19,736 nucleotides of DNA from Geobacter sp. (GTDB lineage Bacteria; Desulfobacterota; Desulfuromonadia; Geobacterales; Geobacteraceae), in NCBI GenBank assembly GCA_003490025.1, contig DNJC01000117.1, positions 1 to 19,736 of the forward strand, written 5' to 3'. This document shows positions 1 to 6,837 of the stretch, piece after piece (the stretch's first letter is position 1; every line of letters starts with the position of its first letter). Under the pieces are notes generated by a model, which worked only from the letters and a program-made list of their open reading frames with translations, ran no database searches and was not told the origin of the DNA. Made by a program: the position numbers and the translations under genes.

Positions 1-467
1 TGGCTTCCTTCATGTCAGCCCCCGTTTACGTCGACAAAAAATTAACGTGCGCAAATATATCACCTGGAGCTTCATTTTTCCACAGTAAAGTTGGAGAGAT
101 ACCATTTTTCTTGCAGATGGGCGTCAGAATGCAACAGGAAAAAGTGCAAACCGCGTTACACAGTTTACAGAGTAAAAAAAATAATTTCCCTGGGTAATCA
201 TTTTACGTAAGGATCAACCGGCGGAGCGAATTTCAGCATACCTTTGTTTGATTTCAAAAAACAGCCTTGCTAACAAAGAGTTACATGGATATCAGAGACC
301 CTCTCCGGCCAGCAGCGGGTCGATGTTTTAAAATGGAGGCTCGGCGCGAGAGCGGGGAAGCCGTAGCTAAACTATTGTTTTACGTGACCTTTTGCGAAAA
401 AACGAGCTTGACCTCTTGTGTAACTTATATATATTGGGGACAGTCAAAATTCTGCAAACAGGAGAAA
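1..467. other. AT-rich non-coding stretch upstream of the zinc-ribbon gene
   Basis: I see no gene in this stretch. It is clearly richer in A and T than the rest of the window, at least up to about 290. The only open frames are a 61-codon one (12-197) without a ribosome binding site and an N-terminal extension of the downstream gene whose residues do not look like protein. TGCAA/TTGCA words recur near 111, 130 and 145, which could be operator-like or chance. A GC-rich segment around 330-385 contains a CGC-GAGA-GCG mini-hairpin, but I could not fit it to a known riboswitch. A sigma70-type promoter lies near its right end. Confidence 0.6.
408..435 (+). promoter_or_regulatory. sigma70-type promoter for the zinc-ribbon gene
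   Basis: TTGACC at 408-413 and TATATT at 430-435 are separated by 16 bases. This gives a predicted start near 442 and a leader of about 30 bases before the small zinc-ribbon gene. The match to TTGACA and TATAAT is good, 5 of 6 for each box. Confidence 0.6.
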
Positions 468-473
468 ATGAAC

Positions 474-626
474 ATGCATTGCCCAAAATGTAACAGCAAG
501 AAAGGTATCGAGATCGACATGCATTCCGACGGATATGCGAAGGACCTGCTGGAGTGCAACACCTGCGGCACCGTCTGGGTCGAGAGGAGCAGTGAGATCA
601 TCACTGTGAGCAGGCAGGCAGCGTAA
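474..626 (+). CDS. small zinc-ribbon protein (50 aa)
   Basis: This is a 50-residue protein with two CxxC knuckles, CPKC at residues 3-6 and CNTC at 28-31, so it very probably binds one zinc ion as a zinc ribbon. Between the knuckles lies a short acidic/amphipathic segment, and the C-terminus is basic and alanine-rich. I do not recognise a named family; such mini zinc ribbons are common as uncharacterised conserved proteins. The start is chosen at ATG 474 because GGAG at 461-464 lies 9 bases upstream. ATG 468 is only 3 bases from it and would add just Met-Asn. The frame is open back to 267, but that extension has unlikely composition and runs through the promoter. A hairpin terminator follows 23 bases after the stop, so the gene is probably monocistronic. 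Role unknown. Confidence 0.75.
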   Translation: MHCPKCNSKKGIEIDMHSDGYAKDLLECNTCGTVWVERSSEIITVSRQAA

Positions 627-649
627 CCGCCAGGGAGCAAACGGGAAAA

Positions 650-670
650 GGGGGTGCGGACAGCACCCCC
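650..670. terminator. bidirectional hairpin terminator
   Basis: GGGGGTGC at 650-657 and GCACCCCC at 663-670 form a perfect 8-base-pair stem with a 5-base loop. On the minus strand the stem is followed by CTTTTCCCGT, a T-run suited to ending the mreC-rodA-glycosyltransferase transcript. On the plus strand it is followed by a pyrimidine-rich TCCTCTCTTT, suited to ending the zinc-ribbon transcript. It lies between two convergent genes, as expected for a shared terminator. Confidence 0.75.
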
Positions 671-748
671 TCCTCTCTTTCAGCCAACAGTCGCCCCTCC
701 AACAGTTTCCCTCAGACAGTCTTACCCCGCCGGAAAGAGACAAGCCAG

Positions 749-1882
749 CTAGCGGTTCACCCTCGGCACGACTCCGCATGGCGCGGCAGCCAGCTCGGCA
801 AAGAAACGGTCGTAGACAGGCGCCATGAGCTTCCAGTCGTAGCGCCCGACGAACGAATCGAGACTCCCTCCCTCTTCCCTCTCCAGGATAAGTTTCCTCA
901 ACCTGTCCACCAGCGCTTCCCCCTCGCGGTAAAGAACGCGCTCCGCCGCATGTTGCGGCACGTGCTCCGGGTAGGAGAGGCGGTCCGGCAAGAGCGGCAG
1001 GCAGCCGCAGTAGGCGGCCTGCACCACGCTCGCGCCGAAGAATTCCTGACGGGAGGTGACCGGCAGTATGTCCGCCTCCCACAGGCACTTCGCGTAGCTT
1101 TCGAAATCGGCGAGGTACCCCCACTGCGCCACCCTGCCGGCAAGCCTTAGCCGCGCCTCCTTGAAAACGGCGGGGGCGCGTCCGAAGGACTCCCCCAGCA
1201 CCGCCACCCGGAACTCGATCCCCTCGTCGGCCAGTTGGTAGAGCGCGGCGAAGAACTCCTCGGGCGCCTTGTCGTACTCCCAGCGGTGGTTCCACAAAAT
1301 TAGCGGCGAAGCGGTCCGCGCCTTCCCATGGGGGCGGTAAGAGTCGAGCTTCCCCAGATCCATCCCAAGCGGCAGCACCCGGCTCTTCGCGGCGATGCGC
1401 CCCACCGAGGTGGCTTCCGTCGCGTCCGGAAACCTCTTCAAGAAGCCCGGGAGCGCGCCCAGGAAGGAGTTCATGTGGTACGACGAGTTGAAAAGGACGG
1501 CATCGGCGGCCAGGGCGCTCACGTAGTTGATGAACGGGTAGTGGAGGTCCCTCTGCTGCGGGATGTCGGGGTCGCCGGGGGACCAGGGATAGGTGAGCTG
1601 GTTTTCGTGGAAGTAGATCGCGCAGCGGCAGCTGAGCTTCCCCCTGGTGAGCGCCAGGAAGGTGGTGAGGTCGAGCATGTCGGTGGCGAGGAGAAGGTCG
1701 GGGGTCTCGTTTTGCTCCAGAAGGCGCGAGGCGAGGGTGACGGCCCCGCCGTGCATGCGCCACTTCCAGTTGCGCCCGGGCAGGGTCAAGAGCGTGACGT
1801 CGTGGGAGCTTGCGGCGGCGTACTCGGTGGCCCAGGCGGCATGGGAGCCGGCGCAGTATGGTTCCAGCAGGGCGATGCGCAT
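749..1882 (-). CDS. GTDC1/DUF3524-type glycosyltransferase, tRNA-queuosine alpha-mannosyltransferase-like
   Basis: This 377-residue GT-B glycosyltransferase has the marks of the GTDC1 (DUF3524) family: the N-terminal LLEPYCAGSHAAW, HGGAVTLASR near residue 44, LLATDMLDLTTFLALTR at 64-80, and YFHENQLTYPW at 90-100. Its C-terminal GT4-like half has ILWNHRWEYDK at 195-205, EFFGASVVQAAYCG at 280-293 and LSYPEHVP at 302-309. Vertebrate GTDC1 was shown to mannosylate queuosine in tRNA-Asp (QTMAN). Whether bacterial members use the same substrate is inference; a cell-envelope glycosyl acceptor is the main alternative. ATG 1882 is preceded by AAGGAG, which overlaps the end of rodA. The gap to rodA is 16 bases, so it is almost certainly the last gene of the mreC-mreD-mrdA-rodA transcript. 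A terminator follows at 650-670. Family assignment is firm, substrate uncertain. Confidence 0.85.
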   Translation of the reverse strand: MRIALLEPYCAGSHAAWATEYAAASSHDVTLLTLPGRNWKWRMHGGAVTLASRLLEQNETPDLLLATDMLDLTTFLALTRGKLSCRCAIYFHENQLTYPWSPGDPDIPQQRDLHYPFINYVSALAADAVLFNSSYHMNSFLGALPGFLKRFPDATEATSVGRIAAKSRVLPLGMDLGKLDSYRPHGKARTASPLILWNHRWEYDKAPEEFFAALYQLADEGIEFRVAVLGESFGRAPAVFKEARLRLAGRVAQWGYLADFESYAKCLWEADILPVTSRQEFFGASVVQAAYCGCLPLLPDRLSYPEHVPQHAAERVLYREGEALVDRLRKLILEREEGGSLDSFVGRYDWKLMAPVYDRFFAELAAAPCGVVPRVNR

Positions 1883-1898
1883 GCGGTCGAGCTCCTTG

Positions 1899-2999
1899 TC
1901 AGAACATGAAGCGGCGCATGCTGATGTTGAGGAGGATGCCGACCCCGACCATCGAGGTGACCATGGAGGTCCCGCCGTAGGAGAAGAAGGGAAGCGGCAC
2001 CCCCACCACGGGGAGGAGCCCGATCACCATCCCCATGTTGATCACTATGTGCCAGAAGAGCATCGCGGAGACCCCGACGGCCAGAAGCGACCCGAAGCGG
2101 TCGTTGCACCTCTTGGCGATACCGAGCCCCCACAGGATCAGGAACAGGTAGAGGGTGACCATGAGGAGGCAGCCGGCGAAGCCCCATTCCTCGGCGAAGA
2201 CGGAGAAGGCGAAGTCGGTGTGTTGCTCGGGGAGAAAGCGAAGCTGCGACTGGGTTCCCTGCATGAACCCCTTGCCCAAGGTGGCTCCGGAACCGACGGC
2301 GATCTTGCTCTGGATGATGTGATAGCCGCTCCCGAGTGGATCGAGGTCCGGGTTCAGGAAGTTGTAGATCCTGTTCTTCTGGTAGTCGTGCAGCACGAAG
2401 TTCCAGGCCCCGTAGACGATGGGGACCGCCGCGGCGAACAGTGTGACGAGCGCGGACCAGCGCACGCCGACGAAAAGGAGCATGGTGCCGGCGATCATGG
2501 AGACGAGAACCGCCGTGCCGAGGTCCGGCTGCTTCATGATGAGCAGAGCCGGGGCCCCGATCAGCAGCAGCGGGTAGACGAGTTCCTTGAGGGTGAGCCC
2601 CTTGAAGATCGGGTAGCGGCTGAAGTAGCGGGCGAAGGTCATGATGATGACGATCTTCATCGGCTCGGACGGCTGCATGTTGAAGAACCCGAGGTGTATC
2701 CAGCGGGTGGCCCCCATGCTGGTCTTGCCGATCAAAAGGACCAGGACCAGCAGCATCAGCACCGCGCCGTAGAGCCAGTAGGCGAAGTCCTCCAGCATAT
2801 GGTAGTCGAGGCTGCAGACGGTCAGGCACAGGGATAGTCCGGCGACGATCCAGTAGAGCTGCTTCAGGTAGTACGGAGTGCCGATCTCACGGTACGAGGC
2901 GGAGGCGCTGTATATGTTGATGACGCCAAAAGCGGTGATCAGCATCACCACCGCAAGGAGCGTCCAGTCGAAGTTGGTGAAAAGGCGTCTGTCGAACAT
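1899..2999 (-). CDS. rodA: rod-shape-determining protein RodA (SEDS peptidoglycan polymerase)
   Basis: This is a 366-residue polytopic membrane protein of the SEDS family with about ten hydrophobic helices. RodA polymerises lipid II into glycan strands in the inner membrane during lateral wall growth, in complex with PBP2 (the adjacent mrdA). Visible family marks are IYSASASYREIGTPYYLKQL near the N-terminus, the loop with RWIHLGFFNMQPSEPMK, KQPDLGTA in the middle, and the conserved C-terminal G-V-PLPFFSYGG at 333-343. Length matches the family (about 370). ATG 2999 has AGAGGA six bases upstream. It follows mrdA by 35 bases and precedes the glycosyltransferase by 16, so co-transcription is likely. 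The order mrdA-rodA and absence of division genes favour RodA over FtsW. Confidence 0.95.
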   Translation of the reverse strand: MFDRRLFTNFDWTLLAVVMLITAFGVINIYSASASYREIGTPYYLKQLYWIVAGLSLCLTVCSLDYHMLEDFAYWLYGAVLMLLVLVLLIGKTSMGATRWIHLGFFNMQPSEPMKIVIIMTFARYFSRYPIFKGLTLKELVYPLLLIGAPALLIMKQPDLGTAVLVSMIAGTMLLFVGVRWSALVTLFAAAVPIVYGAWNFVLHDYQKNRIYNFLNPDLDPLGSGYHIIQSKIAVGSGATLGKGFMQGTQSQLRFLPEQHTDFAFSVFAEEWGFAGCLLMVTLYLFLILWGLGIAKRCNDRFGSLLAVGVSAMLFWHIVINMGMVIGLLPVVGVPLPFFSYGGTSMVTSMVGVGILLNISMRRFMF

Positions 3000-3034
3000 C
3001 TAAAATCCTCTTGATCGGTCGGATCATTTTCTTT

Positions 3035-4942
3035 CTAGCGGCTGCCACTCTCGCCGCCGGGGTCAGGCTCGGCCACGCTCTCCCCCCCCTCTTCCTGCAA
3101 AACGGGCTTAGGGACCGGCTTCCTGATGACCCCTTTCCCCTCGAAATAGCTCCTCAGTATCCTGGCGGCGACAGGGGCCGCCGCGCTGCCGCCGTGCTCG
3201 CCGTGCTCGACGATGACGGCCACGGCGATCTCGGGCTTCTCGTAGGGAGCGAAGGCGACAAAGAGCGCGTGATCCCGGAAACGGTACGGGACGTCTCCCT
3301 TGCTGTCGCGCAGCTTGACCACCTGCGACGACCCGGTCTTGCCGGCCACCTTCACCTCGTAAAGGCGCGCCATCCCCCCCGTGCCGCGCGGCTCGTTCAC
3401 CACCGCGAAAAGCCCCTCCTTCACCAGGCGGTAGGTCTGCGGCTTCAGCCCGGCCTTGCCGATCACCTGCGGTGAGAATTCCTGCAGCACCTTGCCGTCC
3501 GAGTCGATCACCTTCCTCACCAGGTGCGGTCTGTAGATCGTCCCTTCGTTGGCGACCGTCGAAATCATCGAGGCGAGCTGCACCGGTGTGGCGAGAACGT
3601 ACCCCTGCCCTATGCCGACGGAGAGGGTTTCACCCTGGAACCACTTCTTGCCGAAGCGCTTCAACTTCCACTCCTCGGTCGGTATCACCCCCCCCTTCTC
3701 GTTGTCCAGCCCGATGCCGAGCGGCGCCCCCATGCCGAAGCGCTTGGCGTAGGCGGCGATCCGGTTCACGCCGAGGCGCTCGGCCAGCTTGTAGAAGTAG
3801 ACGTCGCACGACTCCCTGAGCGCCTTGCGGAGTTCCACGTGGCCGTGCCCCTTCTTGTCCCAGCACCTGAAGGTGCCGTTGCCGAACTTGTAGTACCCCG
3901 GGCACTCGATGCCGGAGTGCTCGTCGATCAGCCCCTCCTCCAGGCCGGCGATGGCGGTGATGATCTTGAAGGTGGAGCCGGGGGGATACATCCCCTTGAG
4001 CGCCTTGTTCTCGAGCGGGTGCCTCTCGTCCTCGAGGTACTTTTTCCAGACCTCCGGGGGCATCCGCCCGGTGAAGAGGGCGGGGTCGAAGTCGGGAGCG
4101 CTCGCAAAGGCGAGGATCTCGCCGCTGTTCACGTCCATGGCGACGGCGGCGCCGGCCCTATCCCCCAGCGCCTGCTCGGCCACCTTCTGCATGTCGAGGT
4201 CGATGGTGAGGAGCACCGTGTTGCCGACGCTGGAGCCGGTTTCCTCGACGGTGCGCAGGAAGCGGCCGCGCGCATCCACCTCGATCTGGCGCCCCCCGTC
4301 GGTGCCGTGCAGGTACTGCTCCCAGCTCCGCTCGATGCCGCTCTTGCCGACGTAGTCCCCGGCGTTGTACTCCTGGTAACGCTCCGAGTTCAGCTCCTCC
4401 TCCGAGATCTCCCCCAGGTACCCCAAGAGGTGCGAGGCGAGGGCGCCGTTCGTATACGCCCTGATCGGCTTCATCTCCATGTTCACGCCGGAAAGGGAGA
4501 GCCGGTTTTCCTCGAGGAACTCCATCTGGTCGCGGGTGATCCCGGAGGCGACCACCAGGGGATAGTACTTCGCCCGCCCCTGCCCCTTGGCCCACTTCTC
4601 CTCGATCTCCTTGCGGTCCAGGTTCAGGTGGCGCGCCAGGTTGTCTATCAGCTGTTCCTTGTTCTTCACGTCCTGCGGGATGACCGCGACGGAGAAGGAA
4701 GGGGTGTTGGAGACCAGCACCTTGCCGTTTCGGTCCAGTATCGCGCCGCGCGGCGCCGCGACCGGAACGAAGCGGAGCCGGTTGTTCTCGGACTGGTTCA
4801 AGAGGTCGTCCGCGTTCACAACCTGCAGGTACCAGAGCCTGGACAAAAGCAGGAAGAACAGGGCGAAGGCCCCGAGGGAGAGTCCGATGATGCGGCGCCC
4901 GCCCCCGTCGTCGTCGGGGAGGATGTTCTGCGGCTGCTTCAT
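3035..4942 (-). CDS. mrdA: penicillin-binding protein 2, peptidoglycan transpeptidase
   Basis: This 635-residue class B penicillin-binding protein is the transpeptidase of the elongation complex. It has a short cytoplasmic N-terminus, one membrane helix at about 19-37, a PBP dimerisation/pedestal domain to about residue 240 (RGAILDRNGKVL at 65-76), and then the transpeptidase domain. The active-site triads are visible: STFK with the nucleophile Ser323, SCD at 378-380 and KTG at 535-537. The C-terminal tail (about 605-635) is Pro/Glu/Gly-rich and probably disordered. The start ATG 4942 overlaps the mreD stop in an ATGA arrangement, and GAGGAGG lies four bases upstream inside mreD, so translation is probably coupled. 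With rodA downstream it supplies the polymerase/crosslinker pair for cell elongation. It is the expected target of mecillinam-type beta-lactams. Confidence 0.95.
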   Translation of the reverse strand: MKQPQNILPDDDGGGRRIIGLSLGAFALFFLLLSRLWYLQVVNADDLLNQSENNRLRFVPVAAPRGAILDRNGKVLVSNTPSFSVAVIPQDVKNKEQLIDNLARHLNLDRKEIEEKWAKGQGRAKYYPLVVASGITRDQMEFLEENRLSLSGVNMEMKPIRAYTNGALASHLLGYLGEISEEELNSERYQEYNAGDYVGKSGIERSWEQYLHGTDGGRQIEVDARGRFLRTVEETGSSVGNTVLLTIDLDMQKVAEQALGDRAGAAVAMDVNSGEILAFASAPDFDPALFTGRMPPEVWKKYLEDERHPLENKALKGMYPPGSTFKIITAIAGLEEGLIDEHSGIECPGYYKFGNGTFRCWDKKGHGHVELRKALRESCDVYFYKLAERLGVNRIAAYAKRFGMGAPLGIGLDNEKGGVIPTEEWKLKRFGKKWFQGETLSVGIGQGYVLATPVQLASMISTVANEGTIYRPHLVRKVIDSDGKVLQEFSPQVIGKAGLKPQTYRLVKEGLFAVVNEPRGTGGMARLYEVKVAGKTGSSQVVKLRDSKGDVPYRFRDHALFVAFAPYEKPEIAVAVIVEHGEHGGSAAAPVAARILRSYFEGKGVIRKPVPKPVLQEEGGESVAEPDPGGESGSR

Positions 4943-5421
4943 CGCGCCTCCTCAACCGGGAGCCTGACGCCGAAAAAGAGCGAGGCGATCAGGGCGTTTA
5001 CCAGGGCCTGCGGTATCAGGGCGGGGAGCAGCGAGGCGTACACCCCTTGGGAAGCGGAGAAAATCGTCAGCATGAGCAGGTTCAATAAAGCGCTCAATAT
5101 GGTGCCGACGAATACCACCAGCACGAAGAGCGCGCGGTTGTCCGTGTAGAGCCTGTCGGCCAGCTGCGACAGGAGCGTGTAGATGCAGAGATAGGAGAAG
5201 GCGTGCAGCCCGAGGTAGATGCCGCTGAAACTGTCCTGGAGCAGCCCGAGGCAAAAGGCGGCGACGCCGGCGAAACGGTGCGGCAGCTTGAGCCCCAGGT
5301 AGATCACGAAGATGACGATCAGGTTCGGCTGGAAAGGATCCAGGAGGTACCTTGGCAGGAGCGTCATCTGCAGCAGACACGCCGCCGCAACCCAGCAGGC
5401 AATTTTAAGAGAAGCTATCAA
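4939..5421 (-). CDS. mreD: rod-shape-determining membrane protein MreD
   Basis: This is a 160-residue, strongly hydrophobic protein with about five membrane helices, as expected for MreD of the elongasome. The motif PNLIVIFVIYLGL near residue 32 and the GLLQDSFSGIYLGLHAFSYL segment near 59-78 are typical. Its place between mreC and mrdA supports the call. The start appears to be TTG at 5421, with AAGGG nine bases upstream; no ATG or GTG lies between this codon and the in-frame stop of mreC. mreC and mreD are in the same frame, separated only by TAA and eight sense codons. The stop overlaps the mrdA start by four bases. The exact start is less certain than the identity. Confidence 0.9.
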   Translation of the reverse strand: MIASLKIACWVAAACLLQMTLLPRYLLDPFQPNLIVIFVIYLGLKLPHRFAGVAAFCLGLLQDSFSGIYLGLHAFSYLCIYTLLSQLADRLYTDNRALFVLVVFVGTILSALLNLLMLTIFSASQGVYASLLPALIPQALVNALIASLFFGVRLPVEEAR

Positions 5422-5445
5422 CGGAATAAACCCTTGCTCAGGAAG

Positions 5446-6270
5446 TTAATCATCGCCCCGCCGGACCAGGACCAGCATCTCCTCGAGCCTGCCTATGTTC
5501 ACGGCCGGCTTCACCTCGATGGTCTGGAACACGCCGTATTCCCCCTTCTTCACCATGGTGACCTCGCCGATCGGAAGCCCCTTGGGGAAGACGCCGCCGA
5601 CGCCGGAGCTTATCACCGTGTCGCCGACCTTCACGTCCTCGTCCTTTACGGTGAACTCGAGGGAGCAACGGCCGCCCCCGGCGCCGCGCACCACGCCGCG
5701 GGCCCGCGAGCGCTGCACGATGGCGGCGATGGCGCTGGCATGGTCGGTAAGGAGCAGCACCCGTGAACTCTGCGCAGCCACCTTGACCAGGCGCCCGACC
5801 ACCCCCCCTGCCGCGACTACCGGCATCCCCTCGGCGAGGCCGTCCGCGCTACCCCGGTCGACCACGAGGGTCTTGAACCAGGCGGAGCTGTCCTCGCCGA
5901 TGACGGAGACGGCCAGAGACGGGCTCGCCAGCGTCTCCTTGAGATCGAGGAGCGCCTTCAGCCTGGAGTTGGCGGCTATCGCCTCGTTGTTGGCGACGAT
6001 CCGCTCGTTCAGAAGTTTCACGCTCTTTCTGAGCTGCACGTTCTCGCGCCGCACGTCGATCAGGTTTATGTAGTCGCTCCAGATCCTTCCCGCCATGCCG
6101 CTTGCCGCCGCGGCACCTCCCGCCACGGGGGCGGTGAGGTCCATCACGGCGCGCTCCACCGTGTTGGCGTGCTCCTTGTTCCTGAGGTTCATGGCGTAGG
6201 TGAGAAACGCCAACAGCAGGAAAAGCGCGGTCAGGAGGAATCGCTTGTAGCGAAGTAAAAGGTTTTTCAT
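5446..6270 (-). CDS. mreC: rod-shape-determining protein MreC
   Basis: This 274-residue protein is anchored by one membrane helix (about 11-27) and lies mostly in the periplasm. It has a coiled-coil region at about 66-112 and a C-terminal double beta-barrel domain from about 118. VVDRGSADGLAEGMPVV (136-152), GGVVGRLVKV and LLTDHASAIAAIVQRSRARG are characteristic of MreC. MreC bridges PBP2 and the MreB/RodA machinery. I chose ATG 6270, with GAGG just upstream, over GTG 6297, because the GTG lies in the loop of a terminator-like hairpin (6286-6309) and would add only MPPIPFLRP. mreD follows after 24 bases. mreB is not next to it; the upstream neighbour is an RmlC-like gene. Confidence 0.93.
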   Translation of the reverse strand: MKNLLLRYKRFLLTALFLLLAFLTYAMNLRNKEHANTVERAVMDLTAPVAGGAAAASGMAGRIWSDYINLIDVRRENVQLRKSVKLLNERIVANNEAIAANSRLKALLDLKETLASPSLAVSVIGEDSSAWFKTLVVDRGSADGLAEGMPVVAAGGVVGRLVKVAAQSSRVLLLTDHASAIAAIVQRSRARGVVRGAGGGRCSLEFTVKDEDVKVGDTVISSGVGGVFPKGLPIGEVTMVKKGEYGVFQTIEVKPAVNIGRLEEMLVLVRRGDD

Positions 6271-6285
6271 CGGCCTCAAAAACGG

Positions 6286-6309
6286 TATAGGGGGCACCGG
6301 CCCCCTATA
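6286..6309 (-). terminator. strong hairpin with T-run between the RmlC-like gene and mreC
   Basis: TATAGGGGGC and its exact complement (6286-6295 and 6300-6309) form a perfect 10-base-pair stem with a 4-base loop. Read on the minus strand it is followed by ACCGTTTTTG, so it looks like an intrinsic terminator or attenuator of the rfbA-RmlC transcript, 39 bases after that stop. It ends only 15 bases before the mreC start. mreC expression must therefore come from read-through or from a promoter in the AT-rich 6310-6348 segment, in which case the hairpin would lie in the mreC leader. Confidence 0.7.
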
Positions 6310-6348
6310 AGAAATTAAATGGAATACAACTAAAATTACGTCGCGCCG

Positions 6349-6837
6349 CTAGTCCAGCTGGAACGGCGAAGCGGCGACTTCCTCGTGCCGGGTCTCGTCG
6401 ACCGGCTCGCGTTTCCCCTCCCCGGCGTAGAGCCGGTTGGGGCCGTTGAAGACGATGCCGTTCTCGGTCCCGACGTTCTTGTAGGCATGCACCACGCCAG
6501 GGGGGACCACCACCATCATCGGCGCGTCGAGCCCGGCGAAGAGCACCTGCTTCACCCCGTAGCTGGGGGAATCAACGCGCGCGTCCCACAGGTACACCTT
6601 GAAGTTGGAGGGGCCCATGAAGCAGAAGTAATCGGTCTGGTCCTTGTGCTCGTGCGGCCCCCGGGCCACGCCGGGCTGGGTCATGGAGATGTACGCCATG
6701 GTCGGCATGACGGCGGCGTCGATCTCGTCGCTGCGGTAGAGTTCGCAGAGCCAGCCGCGCTCGTCCAGGAACTTGGCGAGCGGTTTCGCCGTCACGTCGT
6801 GGATGCGCCCCTTCTTGTAGCTTTTGACCTCTTTCAT
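6349..6837 (-). CDS. short RmlC-like dTDP-4-keto-sugar epimerase family cupin
   Basis: This 162-residue cupin resembles dTDP-4-dehydrorhamnose 3,5-epimerase (RmlC/RfbC). Visible marks are LDERGWLCELYRSDE at 24-38, the catalytic-histidine region GVARGPHEHKDQ at 56-67 (His62 matches the RGLHxQ histidine), and VPPGVVHAYKNVG at 111-123. It is shorter than typical RmlC (about 180) and reads GPHEH where the canonical enzyme has GLHxQ, so the exact sugar is uncertain. The start is ATG 6837, which overlaps the rfbA stop as ATGA and has GGGGG seven bases upstream. Tight coupling to rfbA supports action on a dTDP-sugar. The companion genes rfbB and rfbD are absent from the window. It may be a true RmlC or another epimerase/isomerase of the family. 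Confidence 0.75.
   Translation of the reverse strand: MKEVKSYKKGRIHDVTAKPLAKFLDERGWLCELYRSDEIDAAVMPTMAYISMTQPGVARGPHEHKDQTDYFCFMGPSNFKVYLWDARVDSPSYGVKQVLFAGLDAPMMVVVPPGVVHAYKNVGTENGIVFNGPNRLYAGEGKREPVDETRHEEVAASPFQLD

Noticed and set aside
12..197. 61-codon open frame on the plus strand
   Set aside because: No ribosome site, composition unlike a protein of this genome, and it lies in an AT-rich non-coding stretch.
320..390. Possible cyclic-dinucleotide (GEMM) riboswitch
   Set aside because: A GAGA-capped mini-hairpin and GGGGAAGCC...CTAAAC are reminiscent of it, but the conserved GGCAAACC and GACGCAAAGCC segments are missing and the segment lies upstream of the promoter. A covariance-model search would settle it.
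267..473. Longer N-terminus for the zinc-ribbon protein
   Set aside because: The extension crosses the promoter at 408-435, has an unlikely residue composition, and a good ribosome site sits just before ATG 474.
1647..2837. 396-codon plus-strand frame across rodA and the glycosyltransferase
   Set aside because: An antisense shadow of high-GC genes: rich in His/Glu/Gly/Asp repeats, no family resemblance, while both minus-strand genes are clear.
3524..5149. 541-codon plus-strand frame across mrdA and mreD
   Set aside because: Antisense shadow of two certain genes, with low-complexity composition.
6271..6297. GTG start at 6297 for mreC
   Set aside because: The codon lies in the loop of the 6286-6309 hairpin; ATG 6270 has its own GAGG site and the expected N-terminus.
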